From assembly GCA_964639205.1 (NCBI GenBank), contig CAZXCG010000008.1, forward strand, positions 1 through 50,099: a stretch of 50,099 nucleotides of DNA, written 5' to 3'. This document shows, in pieces, positions 15,006-23,869 of this stretch. The DNA comes from CAZXCG01 sp964639205. GTDB taxonomy: Bacteria > Bacillota > Clostridia > Oscillospirales > Acutalibacteraceae. Below the pieces are notes generated by a model. It was not told the DNA's origin and made no database searches. It was given only the letters and a program-made list of their open reading frames with translations. The position numbers and the translations under genes were made by a program. Each line of letters starts with the position of its first letter. Position 1 is the first letter of the stretch.

Positions 15006-16253
15006 TTATTTTTCCGATATGGTCACGTTTGCGGTATAGCTTCCGTATTGCCAGCAGAGATTGTCGCTGCCGGAGAATTTTATATTGACCGGAAGTTCCA
15101 TGGAACCGGTACCGTTAATTTGAGGATCTATTGATATTTCAGCCGTAACCGACGCGGAAGAAAGAGCGTCGAGCTGCTCCTGCGGACCGTAAATGCGTAC
15201 CTGTAGGCTTTTTGTCGAAACAGACGCACTGTATTCGGAGGATTCGCCGATTACATCAAAATTATCGACAATAAAATCAACATACCCCATCGATGATAGG
15301 TCGAGGGTTATATTAGCTATGGTCTGATTGCTCAGATTTCGGCAGTCCGTCGGCATTTCAACCGGAAGCTCCAGGTTAACGGTTTCGTTTTTAAGAGTTG
15401 TGAAATCCGGTCCTTCTGCGGTTATATATTTTAAAGAATCGATTGTATCCTGAGGACCGGCAACCAGCACCTCCTCCGGATTGGCGGATGTAATATAATC
15501 CGTTATATCCATACCCAGCGGCATATTCGGAAAATCGAATTCAATCGGGAAGTTTTTTTCCGCCAATACGAGAACGGTCGCCGAAATTTCCGCAACGCTC
15601 AGACTGATTGAGTCGTTTTCGATAACATTGCCGTTTTTATCGCAAAGCACAAGCGGAAGATTTTCCAGCGTCGTTGTTGAAGTCAGCTCGTCGCTGATTT
15701 CGTAATCTACGGCAACCTTCGCAACCTGATCGACTTTGGACTCCGGTCCCGAAACAACCACCTTTTCATCGGAAAACGAAACCGAGGTATAATAGCCCTG
15801 AGCCACCTGAAAGCGCAGATTATTTGTAATGGGCATTTCGGTGCTTACGTTGCGGTCAACCACTATAGTAATTACCGAAGGGGTGACAAGGTCGGTAATT
15901 TCAAAGCCGGTTTTGGCGCTGTTAGCCTTTTTGGCGGCTAAGGCAAGGGTATAGGTTCCCGAGGTTGTAACCGTGTTGGTTTGCTCGGCATATACCTGAA
16001 TATCCGATTTGGTAAGCGAGCCTATGGTAAGGCGGTTACCCGTAACCTCTACTGTTGCGGTAATATCGCCGCCCTGAAAAACCTGCAGGTCGTTGGCGAC
16101 AGCCTGCTCCGGCAAATCCACCGTGATGGGAATATCGGAAATTGTAACGGTCATCTCATTGCTTGGGCTGAAATTAACCGCAACCCAAAGGCAAACCGCA
16201 ATCAAGACAGAGGCGATAACGCGTATTTTATTACTTTTCAGCAGATTTTTCAT
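15006..16253 (-). CDS. cdaR: YbbR-domain protein, CdaA regulator CdaR
   Basis: A 415-residue membrane-anchored protein: a single N-terminal membrane segment (about residues 10-27, IRVIASVLIAVCLWVAVNF) followed by an extracellular beta-rich region with several YbbR repeats, marked by recurring VDLP/ELPV and PEEVLVAGP/KVVVSGPES segments. In Firmicutes CdaR binds and modulates CdaA. Its ATG overlaps the cdaA stop by four bases, so the two are coupled. The usual third gene (glmM) is not adjacent; this transcript ends at the convergent terminator. Confidence 0.88.
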   Translation of the reverse strand: MKNLLKSNKIRVIASVLIAVCLWVAVNFSPSNEMTVTISDIPITVDLPEQAVANDLQVFQGGDITATVEVTGNRLTIGSLTKSDIQVYAEQTNTVTTSGTYTLALAAKKANSAKTGFEITDLVTPSVITIVVDRNVSTEMPITNNLRFQVAQGYYTSVSFSDEKVVVSGPESKVDQVAKVAVDYEISDELTSTTTLENLPLVLCDKNGNVIENDSISLSVAEISATVLVLAEKNFPIEFDFPNMPLGMDITDYITSANPEEVLVAGPQDTIDSLKYITAEGPDFTTLKNETVNLELPVEMPTDCRNLSNQTIANITLDLSSMGYVDFIVDNFDVIGESSEYSASVSTKSLQVRIYGPQEQLDALSSASVTAEISIDPQINGTGSMELPVNIKFSGSDNLCWQYGSYTANVTISEK

Positions 16254-17134
16254 TCCTGTTTATTCCCCCTCTTTTTCTTAGAAAACCAGGAAAGAAATTC
16301 AGATTTTTCCTCTGTCTGCCCGATTATAAGCTCCGTCAGCTTTTGTAAAAGCATATTTCTGTCAAAATCACGCAGCAGTCTGCCGTTTAGGGCAAGTGAA
16401 ATTGCGCCCGTTTCCTCCGACACCACAAGAACCACCGCATCGCTTTCCTCGCTCATACCGAGAGCCGCCCTGTGCCGTGTGCCGAGGTTAGGGTCGATAT
16501 TCTGATTTTTTGTAAGCGGCAGTATACAACCGGCGGAGTGAATCAACCCATCGCGGATAATCACGGCGCCGTCGTGCAAAGGCGCTTTATTAAAGAACAC
16601 ATTTCCGAGTATTGCAACAGAGGTGCGGCAGTCAAGCACAGTGCCCGTAGACGCAATATCCGAAAGCTTTGTCTGACGTTCAAACACAATAAGCGCGCCG
16701 GTTTTTGAGCGGCTGAAAAGCACGGCTGTGTCCACAACATCAGAGATAGTCTTCTTTTCTGCGTCGGCAACCTCGCTTGTTTTACCGGATTGAGTAATAA
16801 ATTTAAACGGTTTATTTGAAACCTTGCTGCTCCCTATCCACTCCAAAGCCTTGCGAAGCTCGGGCTGAAAAATGACAACCAAAAGAATAACGGCAAACTC
16901 AAAAAGCATTCTGAGGAGGTAGGTAAGCATTGTCAGCCCGAAAACGGAAGAAAACATATATACGGCAAGTAAAATTATAAGTCCTTTTAAAAGCTGCTCC
17001 GCTCTTGTTTCGTGTATAAGCTTTAAAATATTATATATTATAAAAGATATGGCAATAATATCCACTAAATCTCTGAATCCGAAGGTTTTCACAATTGATA
17101 CTATATTATTTAACCATTCCGAAATGAACTCCAT
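16250..17134 (-). CDS. cdaA: Diadenylate cyclase CdaA
   Basis: Makes c-di-AMP from two ATP. Three N-terminal membrane helices (within about residues 20-90) precede the DAC domain, with catalytic LHDGAVII and GTRHRAALGMSEESDA; these DGA and RHR motifs are intact, so the enzyme should be active. 294 residues is near the usual ~275, with a charged C-terminal tail. It probably controls potassium/osmotic and wall homeostasis, as known for this cyclase in Firmicutes. First gene of a two-gene unit with cdaR. Confidence 0.93.
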   Translation of the reverse strand: MEFISEWLNNIVSIVKTFGFRDLVDIIAISFIIYNILKLIHETRAEQLLKGLIILLAVYMFSSVFGLTMLTYLLRMLFEFAVILLVVIFQPELRKALEWIGSSKVSNKPFKFITQSGKTSEVADAEKKTISDVVDTAVLFSRSKTGALIVFERQTKLSDIASTGTVLDCRTSVAILGNVFFNKAPLHDGAVIIRDGLIHSAGCILPLTKNQNIDPNLGTRHRAALGMSEESDAVVLVVSEETGAISLALNGRLLRDFDRNMLLQKLTELIIGQTEEKSEFLSWFSKKKRGNKQE

Positions 17135-17168
17135 TTATGTTTCCCCCAAAACGGAATTTCCTACTTCA

Positions 17169-17196
17169 ATTTTACCACACAAATCCGCAATTGCAA
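17169..17196 (-). promoter_or_regulatory. Candidate cdaA promoter
   Basis: Minus strand TTGCAA (17196-17191), 16-base spacer, TAAAAT (17174-17169); predicted start about 17162, some 28 bases before the cdaA ATG. A moderate match. Confidence 0.5.
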
Positions 17197-17212
17197 TATT
17201 TATTTTTCAAAT

Positions 17213-18367
17213 TTAACCGCAGCTGAGCGATATTTCATTTATCGCTCTTGCGGCGATTAAAATATCGCTGCTTTTTGTAAATACCGACGGGCAGACGCGC
17301 ACCGTCCCCTCGGCGGCGGTATTCATAAATTCGTGAGCCGCCGGCGCGCAGTGAAGCCCGGCTCGCACCGCAATTCCGTATTTCACATCGAGTATTCTCG
17401 CTATTTCCTCGCTGCCGGCGTTTTTTACATTAAAAGACAAAATCGGAGCAAAATGCTCCGGCGACGGTCTGTCCGTATATAAAATCACCCTTTTGTTTTC
17501 CTTAAGCATATCATACAGCAATGCAGTAAGGCGCATTTCGTGGCGTAAAATATTTTCGGGTTTTTTCGAGCGCACAAAATCAATACCCTTATTCAAGCCG
17601 CAAATGCCGTTTAAATTTTGGGTGCCGCTTTCAAAAAAGTCCGGCAGAGTCTGCGGCTGCCGTAAATCTGACGAGTTGCTGCCCGTGCCGCCCTCAATCA
17701 ATGAATCTGGCAATACAGAGGGGTTGTTAATAAGGAGAAGCCCCGTCCCCAACGGTCCGTACAGACCCTTATGACCCGGAGCCGCCAAAAAATCGGCTCC
17801 GAGCTGCGCCATATCGATCGGCATTACTCCGGCGCTTTGCGCGGCGTCTATGCAGACGGGAATACCGTATTGATGACACAGCGCGGTGATCCTGCCTACG
17901 GGCAGCTTAAATCCGAAAACATTGGAGCAATGGTTGATTACGGCAAGCGAGGTGTTTTTCTTTATTGCGTTTCTGAACGAGTTCACGGTTGAATCCGGAT
18001 CATTTGCGTAAATTTCGGCGCAGGTATAGGTAACGCCGCTGCTGCCGAGCTTTTGCAGCGGGCGCATTACGGAATTATGCTCGCAGCAGGAAACAACCGC
18101 GTGGTCTCCCTCCTTAAGCAGCCCCTTTATTACAGTATTCAGCGCCAAAGTGCAGTTGGGTGTAAAAATTACATTTTCTGCGCCCTGTAGATTGAAAAAA
18201 TCCGCTGCGTTTTTTCTGCATTTGTATATTTCTCCCGACGCGCGCATAGCAAGTTTGTGACCGCTCCTGCCGGGATTTGCGGAGAAGTCCCTGAGCGAAC
18301 GGTTTACTGCTTCGATTACCGAGAAAGGCTTTGGAAAGGTTGTAGCCCCGTTATCAAGATATATCAT
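17213..18367 (-). CDS. Cysteine desulfurase family aminotransferase class V
   Basis: A 384-residue fold-type I PLP enzyme. IYLDNGATTFPKP at the N-terminus, ENVIFTPNCTLALN, CCEHNSVMRPL (His stacking on PLP), DAAQSAGVMPIDM, the PLP lysine in APGHKGLYGPLGTG, and the presumed sulfur-accepting Cys in RAGLHCAPAAHE, as in SufS-type enzymes. It should release S or Se from (seleno)cysteine. The ATG at 18367 is preceded by GGAGGGGAGC; an open frame reaching 18424 has no ribosome site. It overlaps the upstream small gene by 14 bases. Its pairing with a Se/S-carrier-like protein, without iscU or sufU, suggests a dedicated sulfur/selenium delivery role and not general Fe-S assembly. Substrate unknown. Confidence 0.85.
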   Translation of the reverse strand: MIYLDNGATTFPKPFSVIEAVNRSLRDFSANPGRSGHKLAMRASGEIYKCRKNAADFFNLQGAENVIFTPNCTLALNTVIKGLLKEGDHAVVSCCEHNSVMRPLQKLGSSGVTYTCAEIYANDPDSTVNSFRNAIKKNTSLAVINHCSNVFGFKLPVGRITALCHQYGIPVCIDAAQSAGVMPIDMAQLGADFLAAPGHKGLYGPLGTGLLLINNPSVLPDSLIEGGTGSNSSDLRQPQTLPDFFESGTQNLNGICGLNKGIDFVRSKKPENILRHEMRLTALLYDMLKENKRVILYTDRPSPEHFAPILSFNVKNAGSEEIARILDVKYGIAVRAGLHCAPAAHEFMNTAAEGTVRVCPSVFTKSSDILIAARAINEISLSCG

Positions 18368-18593
18368 AAAAGCTCCCCTCCGACACATCTGTAACAGCAA
18401 TTCCGTTTTGAGCCAGCATTTCAACGGCGGTCTGCTTATAATTGCGCGGCACGGCGATGCTGTATCCGCAGGACTTTGTTTGAGAGAGCTTTGGAGTTCT
18501 TTTTACTGTTGCGGGAATCCCTTTTCTTGTGAGAATTTCTTTTCCCTTCATAGCAAGGGTGACGGACTGAACCGTCAATAAAAGCTTCTTCAT
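18354..18593 (-). CDS. DUF3343 small protein, putative Se/S carrier
   Basis: A 79-residue protein of the DUF3343 type, described in domain databases as a putative Se/S carrier. A beta-alpha start (MKKLLLTVQSVTLAMKGKEIL), RKGIPATVKRTP, then the family mark SCGYSIAVP with one conserved cysteine (about residue 42). AGAGGTGAAAA precedes the ATG. Its end overlaps the cysteine desulfurase start, so translation is probably coupled and the cysteine may receive persulfide or selenide from that enzyme. Function is inferred from the family name and context only. Confidence 0.78.
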   Translation of the reverse strand: MKKLLLTVQSVTLAMKGKEILTRKGIPATVKRTPKLSQTKSCGYSIAVPRNYKQTAVEMLAQNGIAVTDVSEGSFYDIS

Positions 18594-18614
18594 TTTTTCA
18601 CCTCTACATTAAAT

Positions 18615-18642
18615 AATACCGATGCCTTACGGTATCGGTATT
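18615..18642 (-). promoter_or_regulatory. Hairpin in the leader of the Se/S-carrier gene
   Basis: AATACCGAT and ATCGGTATT arms (9 bp), extended by GCC/GGT-like pairs with one mismatch around a short TTAC loop. It lies 22 bases upstream of the ATG and is not followed by a T run in either direction, so an operator or mRNA hairpin is more likely than a terminator. Confidence 0.45.
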
Positions 18643-18753
18643 ACATAATATGTCGGTAAATGTTTTGTGGTTCTTCAATAAGAATTAAGGCTCGAACGTA
18701 ATTTGAATATATGTCCCGGGCGCAAAAAATTATCGCGCAGGTATTGACGAAGC

Positions 18754-19833
18754 TTATTCGTCGCCGAAGCTTATGCCAAGCTTTTTAGCCGCAAGCACGG
18801 TCTGACAGTCCGGCGGAACGGATTTGAGCTTTCCTGCAATTTCTTTTAACGGAAGCTCACCCACTTCGTTGTTTTTCATTACAACAAGATTACCGTATTT
18901 CTCATCAATTATAAGCTCTGCGGCGTGTATACCGAAGCGAGTGGAAAGGAAACGGTCGTAAGCATCCGGGCTGCCTCCCCTTTGGAAATGCCCCGGAACC
19001 GTAACACGGGTTTCCTGACCTGTTGCCTGCTCAATTTCGGAAGCTATTTTATAGGAAATAGACGGAAATGCCATTTCCGCAATCGCAGCCTTGCGTTCCT
19101 TCTTTTTCATAGCGGCGTGCTCTTTTGTAATAGCGCCCTCGGCTACCGCTATAATCGAGAAGTTCTTGCCGTTTTTGGTGCGTTCCTTAACAACGTTGAT
19201 TACAGAATTGATGTCATAGGGAATTTCGGGAATGAGAATAACGTCGGCGCCGCCGGCGATACCGGCGTGCAGCGTAAGCCAGCCTGCCTTATGACCCATA
19301 AGCTCAATGATAAAAACTCTGCCGTGAGAGGTCGCCGTAGTATGAATACAGTCAATAACATTTGTAGCAATGTCAACCGCGCTCTGAAAGCCGAAAGTAA
19401 CATCGGTTCCCCAGAGGTCGTTGTCGATTGTTTTAGGCAAGCCTACCACATTAAGCCCTTCCTCGGAAAGCAGGTTTGCGGTTTTTTGCGTGCCGTTGCC
19501 GCCCAAAACAACCAAACAGTCAAGCTTCATCTCCTTATAGTGGCGCTTCATCTCGGCAACTTTGTCAACCGAATTTTCGTCGATAACGCGCATAAGCTTA
19601 AACGGCTGACGCGAGGTGCCCAGAATTGTGCCTCCACGGGTTAGTATTCCGGAAAAATCGCTTCTTTCCATTTCACGGTATTCGCCGTAGATAAGCCCGC
19701 GATAGCCGTCGATAATTCCGTAAATCTTCACATCGTCTCCGTAGTGGGTGTAAAGGGTTTTGGCCACGCCGCGTATAGTCGCGTTAAGGCCCTGGCAATC
19801 GCCGCCGCTGGTCAAAATTCCGATTCGTTTCAT
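18754..19833 (-). CDS. 6-phosphofructokinase, GGNGT/PKTIDND subtype
   Basis: Phosphorylates fructose 6-phosphate at C1. 359 residues, single-domain PfkA fold: GILTSGGDCQGLN, LGTSRQPF, GGNGTQ (111-116), PKTIDND (133-139), MGHKAGWLT, FQRGGSPDAYDR. The residue after the catalytic-loop Asp site is Gly, as in ATP enzymes, but Lys replaces the Gly of PGTIDND, a mark shared with pyrophosphate enzymes, and the Mg-binding Asp of GGDG is Asn. I recall this combination in other clostridial sequences, but phosphate donor specificity cannot be settled by reading. The start overlaps the ppk stop by four bases. Confidence 0.9.
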   Translation of the reverse strand: MKRIGILTSGGDCQGLNATIRGVAKTLYTHYGDDVKIYGIIDGYRGLIYGEYREMERSDFSGILTRGGTILGTSRQPFKLMRVIDENSVDKVAEMKRHYKEMKLDCLVVLGGNGTQKTANLLSEEGLNVVGLPKTIDNDLWGTDVTFGFQSAVDIATNVIDCIHTTATSHGRVFIIELMGHKAGWLTLHAGIAGGADVILIPEIPYDINSVINVVKERTKNGKNFSIIAVAEGAITKEHAAMKKKERKAAIAEMAFPSISYKIASEIEQATGQETRVTVPGHFQRGGSPDAYDRFLSTRFGIHAAELIIDEKYGNLVVMKNNEVGELPLKEIAGKLKSVPPDCQTVLAAKKLGISFGDE

Positions 19834-22001
19834 TTTATGCTTTCTTCCTTTCCTTTAGGCAGCTGCGGAGTTCCTATGGGTCTGCCCTTTTCCTCGCTGT
19901 CTATATTATTTTTTATGGCGCTTTTTTGTGTTTTAAGCGCCTTTTTTGTAAATTCGAGCTGACTGTTAATCAGCTTTTTCCCGCGTTTATCAACAAGCTT
20001 ATATGTTGCGTCCGGTCTTTGCACACGCATATTAACCGTATCGCTGAGCATTGTATCGAGAATTTTAAAAGCGCGCTTCTTAAGCGATTCATCTTCAACA
20101 GGAAACACAAGCTCAACGCGGCGGTCGAGGTTTCGCGGCATCCAGTCCGCGCTCCCCATATAAATTTCGGGATTTCCGGCGTTTTCAAATTTAAAAATTC
20201 GGCTATGCTCCAAAAGCTGACCTACAATACTGTAAACGGTTATATTCTCGCTTATATCCTTTAAGCCGGGAACAAGACAGCATATACCGCGCACTATCAT
20301 AATTATTTTTACTCCCGCTTTGGATGCGTTGTAGAGCAATTCTATTATACCCGGGTCAACAAGGGAATTTACCTTGACGGTTATTCCGCTTTTAAGCCCC
20401 GCCTTGGCGTTATCGATTTCCCTGTTGATTGCTTTCTCAAAGAAAGTACGCATACCGTTGGGAGCTACAATGAATTTATTGTATTCGGGCGGAAGCGAAT
20501 AACCGGTAAGCACATTAAAAAGCGAAGAAGCGTCCTCGCCGTATTCTTCCTTGCAGGTAAACATTCCCAAGTCGGTGTAAAGCCTTGCGGTGCTGTCGTT
20601 ATAGTTGCCTGTACCCATATGAACATAACGGCGGATAGTATTATTTTCATTGCGAACCACAAGGCATATTTTACAGTGGGTTTTAAGCCCCGTAAGACCG
20701 TAAATAACGTGGCAGCCCGCCTTTTCAAGCTTTTTGGCCCACTGAATATTGTTTTCCTCATCGAAACGGGCTTTCAGCTCAACAAGAACCGTGACCTGCT
20801 TGCCGTTCTCGGCGGCTTTAATAAGCGCAGCTATTATCGGAGAATTTCCGCTTACACGGTAAAGCGTCTGCTTAATTGCAAGCACATTGGGGTCCGAAGC
20901 CGCCTTGAGGACAAAATCAATCACAACGTCAAAGCTTTCGTAAGGATGGTGAACAAGCCTGTCTTTTTCACGGATTGCCTCAAAAATGTCGTCATAGCCG
21001 CAGAAATCGGCGGGAGGATTAACAGGTACAACAGGAGGAAATTGAAGAGCCTTACAATTATCGATACGTGCAAACTTTGAAAAGAAAGTCAGGTCAATAG
21101 GTCCGCTGCTTTCGTAAATCTCGTCCTCCTCCATATCGAGCATATCGATAAGGAACCGCTTAAGCTCACTGTCGCAGTGCTTGAGAAGCTCCAGACGTAT
21201 TGGCTTCCCGCGTTTACGCTTTTTAATGGATCGCTGAATTTCAACAAGAAGGTCGTCGACGTCCTCGTCTATATCAAGATCGCTGTCGCGGGTAAGGCGA
21301 AAAGGCGAAAAACATTTTATTTTATAAAGCTCAAAAAGCATATCGAGCTTGCTCATAATTATATCCTCAAGCAGTACAAAGCTCCTGCCGGCGGTTGAGG
21401 ACGGCAACTCTATAAAGCGGGGAAGAATTGACGGAACCTGAACTACGGCAAAGGCGTTTTCGTCCTCGTTTATAAGCTTTACGGCAATGTTGAGGCTTTT
21501 GTTGGCAAGCAGAGGAAAGGGGCGGCTGGTATCCACAGCCATAGGCGTAAGAACCGGGAAAACCATACTGTGATAATACTCGTCAACAAAAAGCTTCTGC
21601 TTATCATTAAGCTCCGAGATTCGCAGGAAATGCAGTCCGTTCTTGTGCAGCAAGGGCATAATACTGCGGTTGAGGCAGGAATACTGGCGCTTTACAAAGT
21701 TGTGAATCTGTTCGAGCAGTTTTTTTAGCAGCTGCTTCGGGGTAAGCCCGGACGGATCTGCCGCCTTTATGCCCTCATGAACATCATCGAGCACTCCCGC
21801 AACGCGAACCATATAAAATTCATCCAGATTTGACGCGGTTATCGCCAAAAAATTGAGGCGCTCAAGTATTGGGTTTTCTTTTTCAAAAGCCTCGTCAAGC
21901 ACCCGGCTGTTAAAGCTCAGCCAGCTTATTTCACGATTATTATAAGGCAAATCAAAGTTTTCAAAAGCTGCTGTTTTTTTCTTTTTTGATTTATCTGACA
22001 T
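19830..22001 (-). CDS. ppk1: Polyphosphate kinase 1
   Basis: Reversible transfer of the ATP gamma-phosphate to polyphosphate. The four-part PPK1 architecture is complete over 723 residues: N-domain (NREISWLSFNSRVL, ASNLDEFYMVR), head domain, and two phospholipase-D-like C-domains. The phosphohistidine is in VHMGTGNYNDSTARLYTDLG, and the second conserved His is in LLEHSRIF. A lysine-rich C-terminal tail is dispensable-looking. It lies between dapB (22 bases) and pfk (overlap) in one transcript, an unusual neighbourhood linking polyP to glycolysis. Confidence 0.95.
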   Translation of the reverse strand: MSDKSKKKKTAAFENFDLPYNNREISWLSFNSRVLDEAFEKENPILERLNFLAITASNLDEFYMVRVAGVLDDVHEGIKAADPSGLTPKQLLKKLLEQIHNFVKRQYSCLNRSIMPLLHKNGLHFLRISELNDKQKLFVDEYYHSMVFPVLTPMAVDTSRPFPLLANKSLNIAVKLINEDENAFAVVQVPSILPRFIELPSSTAGRSFVLLEDIIMSKLDMLFELYKIKCFSPFRLTRDSDLDIDEDVDDLLVEIQRSIKKRKRGKPIRLELLKHCDSELKRFLIDMLDMEEDEIYESSGPIDLTFFSKFARIDNCKALQFPPVVPVNPPADFCGYDDIFEAIREKDRLVHHPYESFDVVIDFVLKAASDPNVLAIKQTLYRVSGNSPIIAALIKAAENGKQVTVLVELKARFDEENNIQWAKKLEKAGCHVIYGLTGLKTHCKICLVVRNENNTIRRYVHMGTGNYNDSTARLYTDLGMFTCKEEYGEDASSLFNVLTGYSLPPEYNKFIVAPNGMRTFFEKAINREIDNAKAGLKSGITVKVNSLVDPGIIELLYNASKAGVKIIMIVRGICCLVPGLKDISENITVYSIVGQLLEHSRIFKFENAGNPEIYMGSADWMPRNLDRRVELVFPVEDESLKKRAFKILDTMLSDTVNMRVQRPDATYKLVDKRGKKLINSQLEFTKKALKTQKSAIKNNIDSEEKGRPIGTPQLPKGKEESIK

Positions 22002-22023
22002 TTCCGAAAGCCTCCGAAATATT

Positions 22024-22776
22024 TTAATCTATCATGCTGCCCATATCAAATAAGCCTTGGGTCTTGCCGGACATAAACACAGCGGCGTTTAATGCTCCTA
22101 CCGCGAACACCTCTTTGGACTGCGCTTGATGCTTTAGGCTTATAACCTCGTCGTGACCGGCAAAAATCACCTCATGCTCGCCTACAATGGTACCCGCGCG
22201 AACCGAGTGAATGCCTATCTCGCTGCGGCTCCTTTTCTTCCTTATGCTATGACGGTCATAAATATACTGCGGCTCCTCGTGAAGAACCGAGGAAATACCG
22301 TCGGCAATCATCAGCGCCGTACCGCTGGGAGCGTCGATTTTTTGATTGTGATGCTTTTCTATAATTTCTATATCAAAACCGCCGCCGAGTATTTTTGCCG
22401 CCTGTTTTGAAAGGGCAATAAGCAAATTTATGCCGAGCGACATATTTCCCGAATAGAAAACGGCCGTTTTCTCCGCCGCATTATGTATTTTTTCAACCTG
22501 CTGCTCCGAGTAGCCTGTAGCGCAGAGCACGCACGGGAGCCGGTACTTTACGGCATACGCCAAAAGTCCGTCAAGCGCAGTAGGACTTGAAAAATCAATA
22601 ATAACGGCGCTTAGCTGAGGAAGCTCCTCAAAAGATTGAAAGATTTTATATTCAAAAGAGCTTTCCGCATAAAAATCAACTCCGGCAGCAATTTTACAGT
22701 CTGTTCTGCTCAGCGCAAGCTGTGAAACCACCCTGCCCATTTTACCGTTGCAGCCACTCAAAATAATGTCAATCAT
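22024..22776 (-). CDS. dapB: 4-hydroxy-tetrahydrodipicolinate reductase (DapB)
   Basis: NAD(P)H-dependent reduction giving tetrahydrodipicolinate, the substrate of DapL in this organism. Rossmann start IILSGCNGKMGR, the FSSPTALDGLL segment, the hinge GNMSLGINLL, and the substrate/catalytic loop EKHHNQKIDAPSGTA. 250 residues, normal. ATG with AAAAGGAAACATACA before it. Third gene of the asd-dapA-dapB-ppk-pfk run; 167 bases of non-coding sequence with several G+C-rich hairpins separate it from dapA. Confidence 0.95.
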   Translation of the reverse strand: MIDIILSGCNGKMGRVVSQLALSRTDCKIAAGVDFYAESSFEYKIFQSFEELPQLSAVIIDFSSPTALDGLLAYAVKYRLPCVLCATGYSEQQVEKIHNAAEKTAVFYSGNMSLGINLLIALSKQAAKILGGGFDIEIIEKHHNQKIDAPSGTALMIADGISSVLHEEPQYIYDRHSIRKKRSRSEIGIHSVRAGTIVGEHEVIFAGHDEVISLKHQAQSKEVFAVGALNAAVFMSGKTQGLFDMGSMID

Positions 22777-22943
22777 TGTATGTTTCCTTTTCCTCTCTTT
22801 TTAATAACGGTGTTTTTGCGTCAGCTTCGGCGGCAGCAGCTCTTGAAGCCCGCGCTCCCTCCGACCGCAAAACAGCTGTTCAGCCACGCCGAAGCCGTAT
22901 TAACCAACAAAATGGGGCGCACCTTCTCAGTACGCCCTGCTGA

Positions 22944-23846
22944 TTATTTTTTGTATTTTCCGATCAGGCTGTACTTTGCAAGACAATCTTTCAAGTTATG
23001 ATAACCCGCATAGCTCATCGGAACAAGAGGCAGACGGCATTCACCGGCGTCAAATCCGAATAAATTCATAGCTGTTTTTATCGGTATCGGGTTTACGTCG
23101 GAAAACAAAATATTCATAAGCTCAATAAAGTGGAAGTTGAGCTTTGACGCCTCTGCAAAATCATTATCCAAGCACAGTCTGCAAATTTGATGCATTTGCT
23201 GCGGACATATATTTGCAAAAACAGAAATGACGCCCAATCCCCCGAGCGACATAAACGGAACGGTCTGGTCGTCGTTTCCGCTGTAAATATACAGTCTGTC
23301 ACCGCAGAGCGAACGCGTTTGAGAAACCGATGAAATATCGCCGTTTGCTTCCTTAGTAGCGACAATATTTTCATGCTTGCAAAGCTCTGCGTAGGTTTTC
23401 GGCAGAATGTTGCATCCGGTACGCGACGGGACGTTATACAAAATCATCGGAAGATCAACGCCGTCGGCGATTGTATTAAAATGGCGGATAAGACCGGTCT
23501 GTGATGTCTTGTTATAATAGGGTGTTACGCATAACAAAGCGTCCGCTCCGTATTGCTTTGCGGATTTTGAAAGCTTGAGCGCCGTTGACGTGTCGTTGCT
23601 GCCTGTTCCGGCAATAACCGGTACGCGTCCGTTTGCTCTTTCTGCGACAAAAGCAAGCACTCGGCAATGCTCTTCTTCCGAAAGCGTCGCCGCCTCTCCG
23701 GTAGTGCCGCAGGCAACAATAGCGTCTGTCCCGTTGACAATCTGAAAATCTATAAGCTCGCCCATCGATTCGTAATTTACGCTTCCGTCCGAATTCATAG
23801 GGGTTATAAGCGCAACGGCGGAGCCTTTAAAAACAGGTTTCTTCAT
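22944..23846 (-). CDS. dapA: 4-hydroxy-tetrahydrodipicolinate synthase (DapA)
   Basis: Condenses pyruvate with aspartate semialdehyde. TIM-barrel lyase of 300 residues: GTTGEAATLSEEEH, GTGSNDTSTAL, VTPYYNKTSQ, LYNVPSRTGCN with the catalytic Tyr, and the Schiff-base lysine in VATKEANGD (about residue 161). GGAGG lies nine bases before the ATG. 23 bases downstream of asd, and so directly fed by it. Confidence 0.96.
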   Translation of the reverse strand: MKKPVFKGSAVALITPMNSDGSVNYESMGELIDFQIVNGTDAIVACGTTGEAATLSEEEHCRVLAFVAERANGRVPVIAGTGSNDTSTALKLSKSAKQYGADALLCVTPYYNKTSQTGLIRHFNTIADGVDLPMILYNVPSRTGCNILPKTYAELCKHENIVATKEANGDISSVSQTRSLCGDRLYIYSGNDDQTVPFMSLGGLGVISVFANICPQQMHQICRLCLDNDFAEASKLNFHFIELMNILFSDVNPIPIKTAMNLFGFDAGECRLPLVPMSYAGYHNLKDCLAKYSLIGKYKK

Positions 23847-23869
23847 ATGGCATTATACCTCCAATATTA

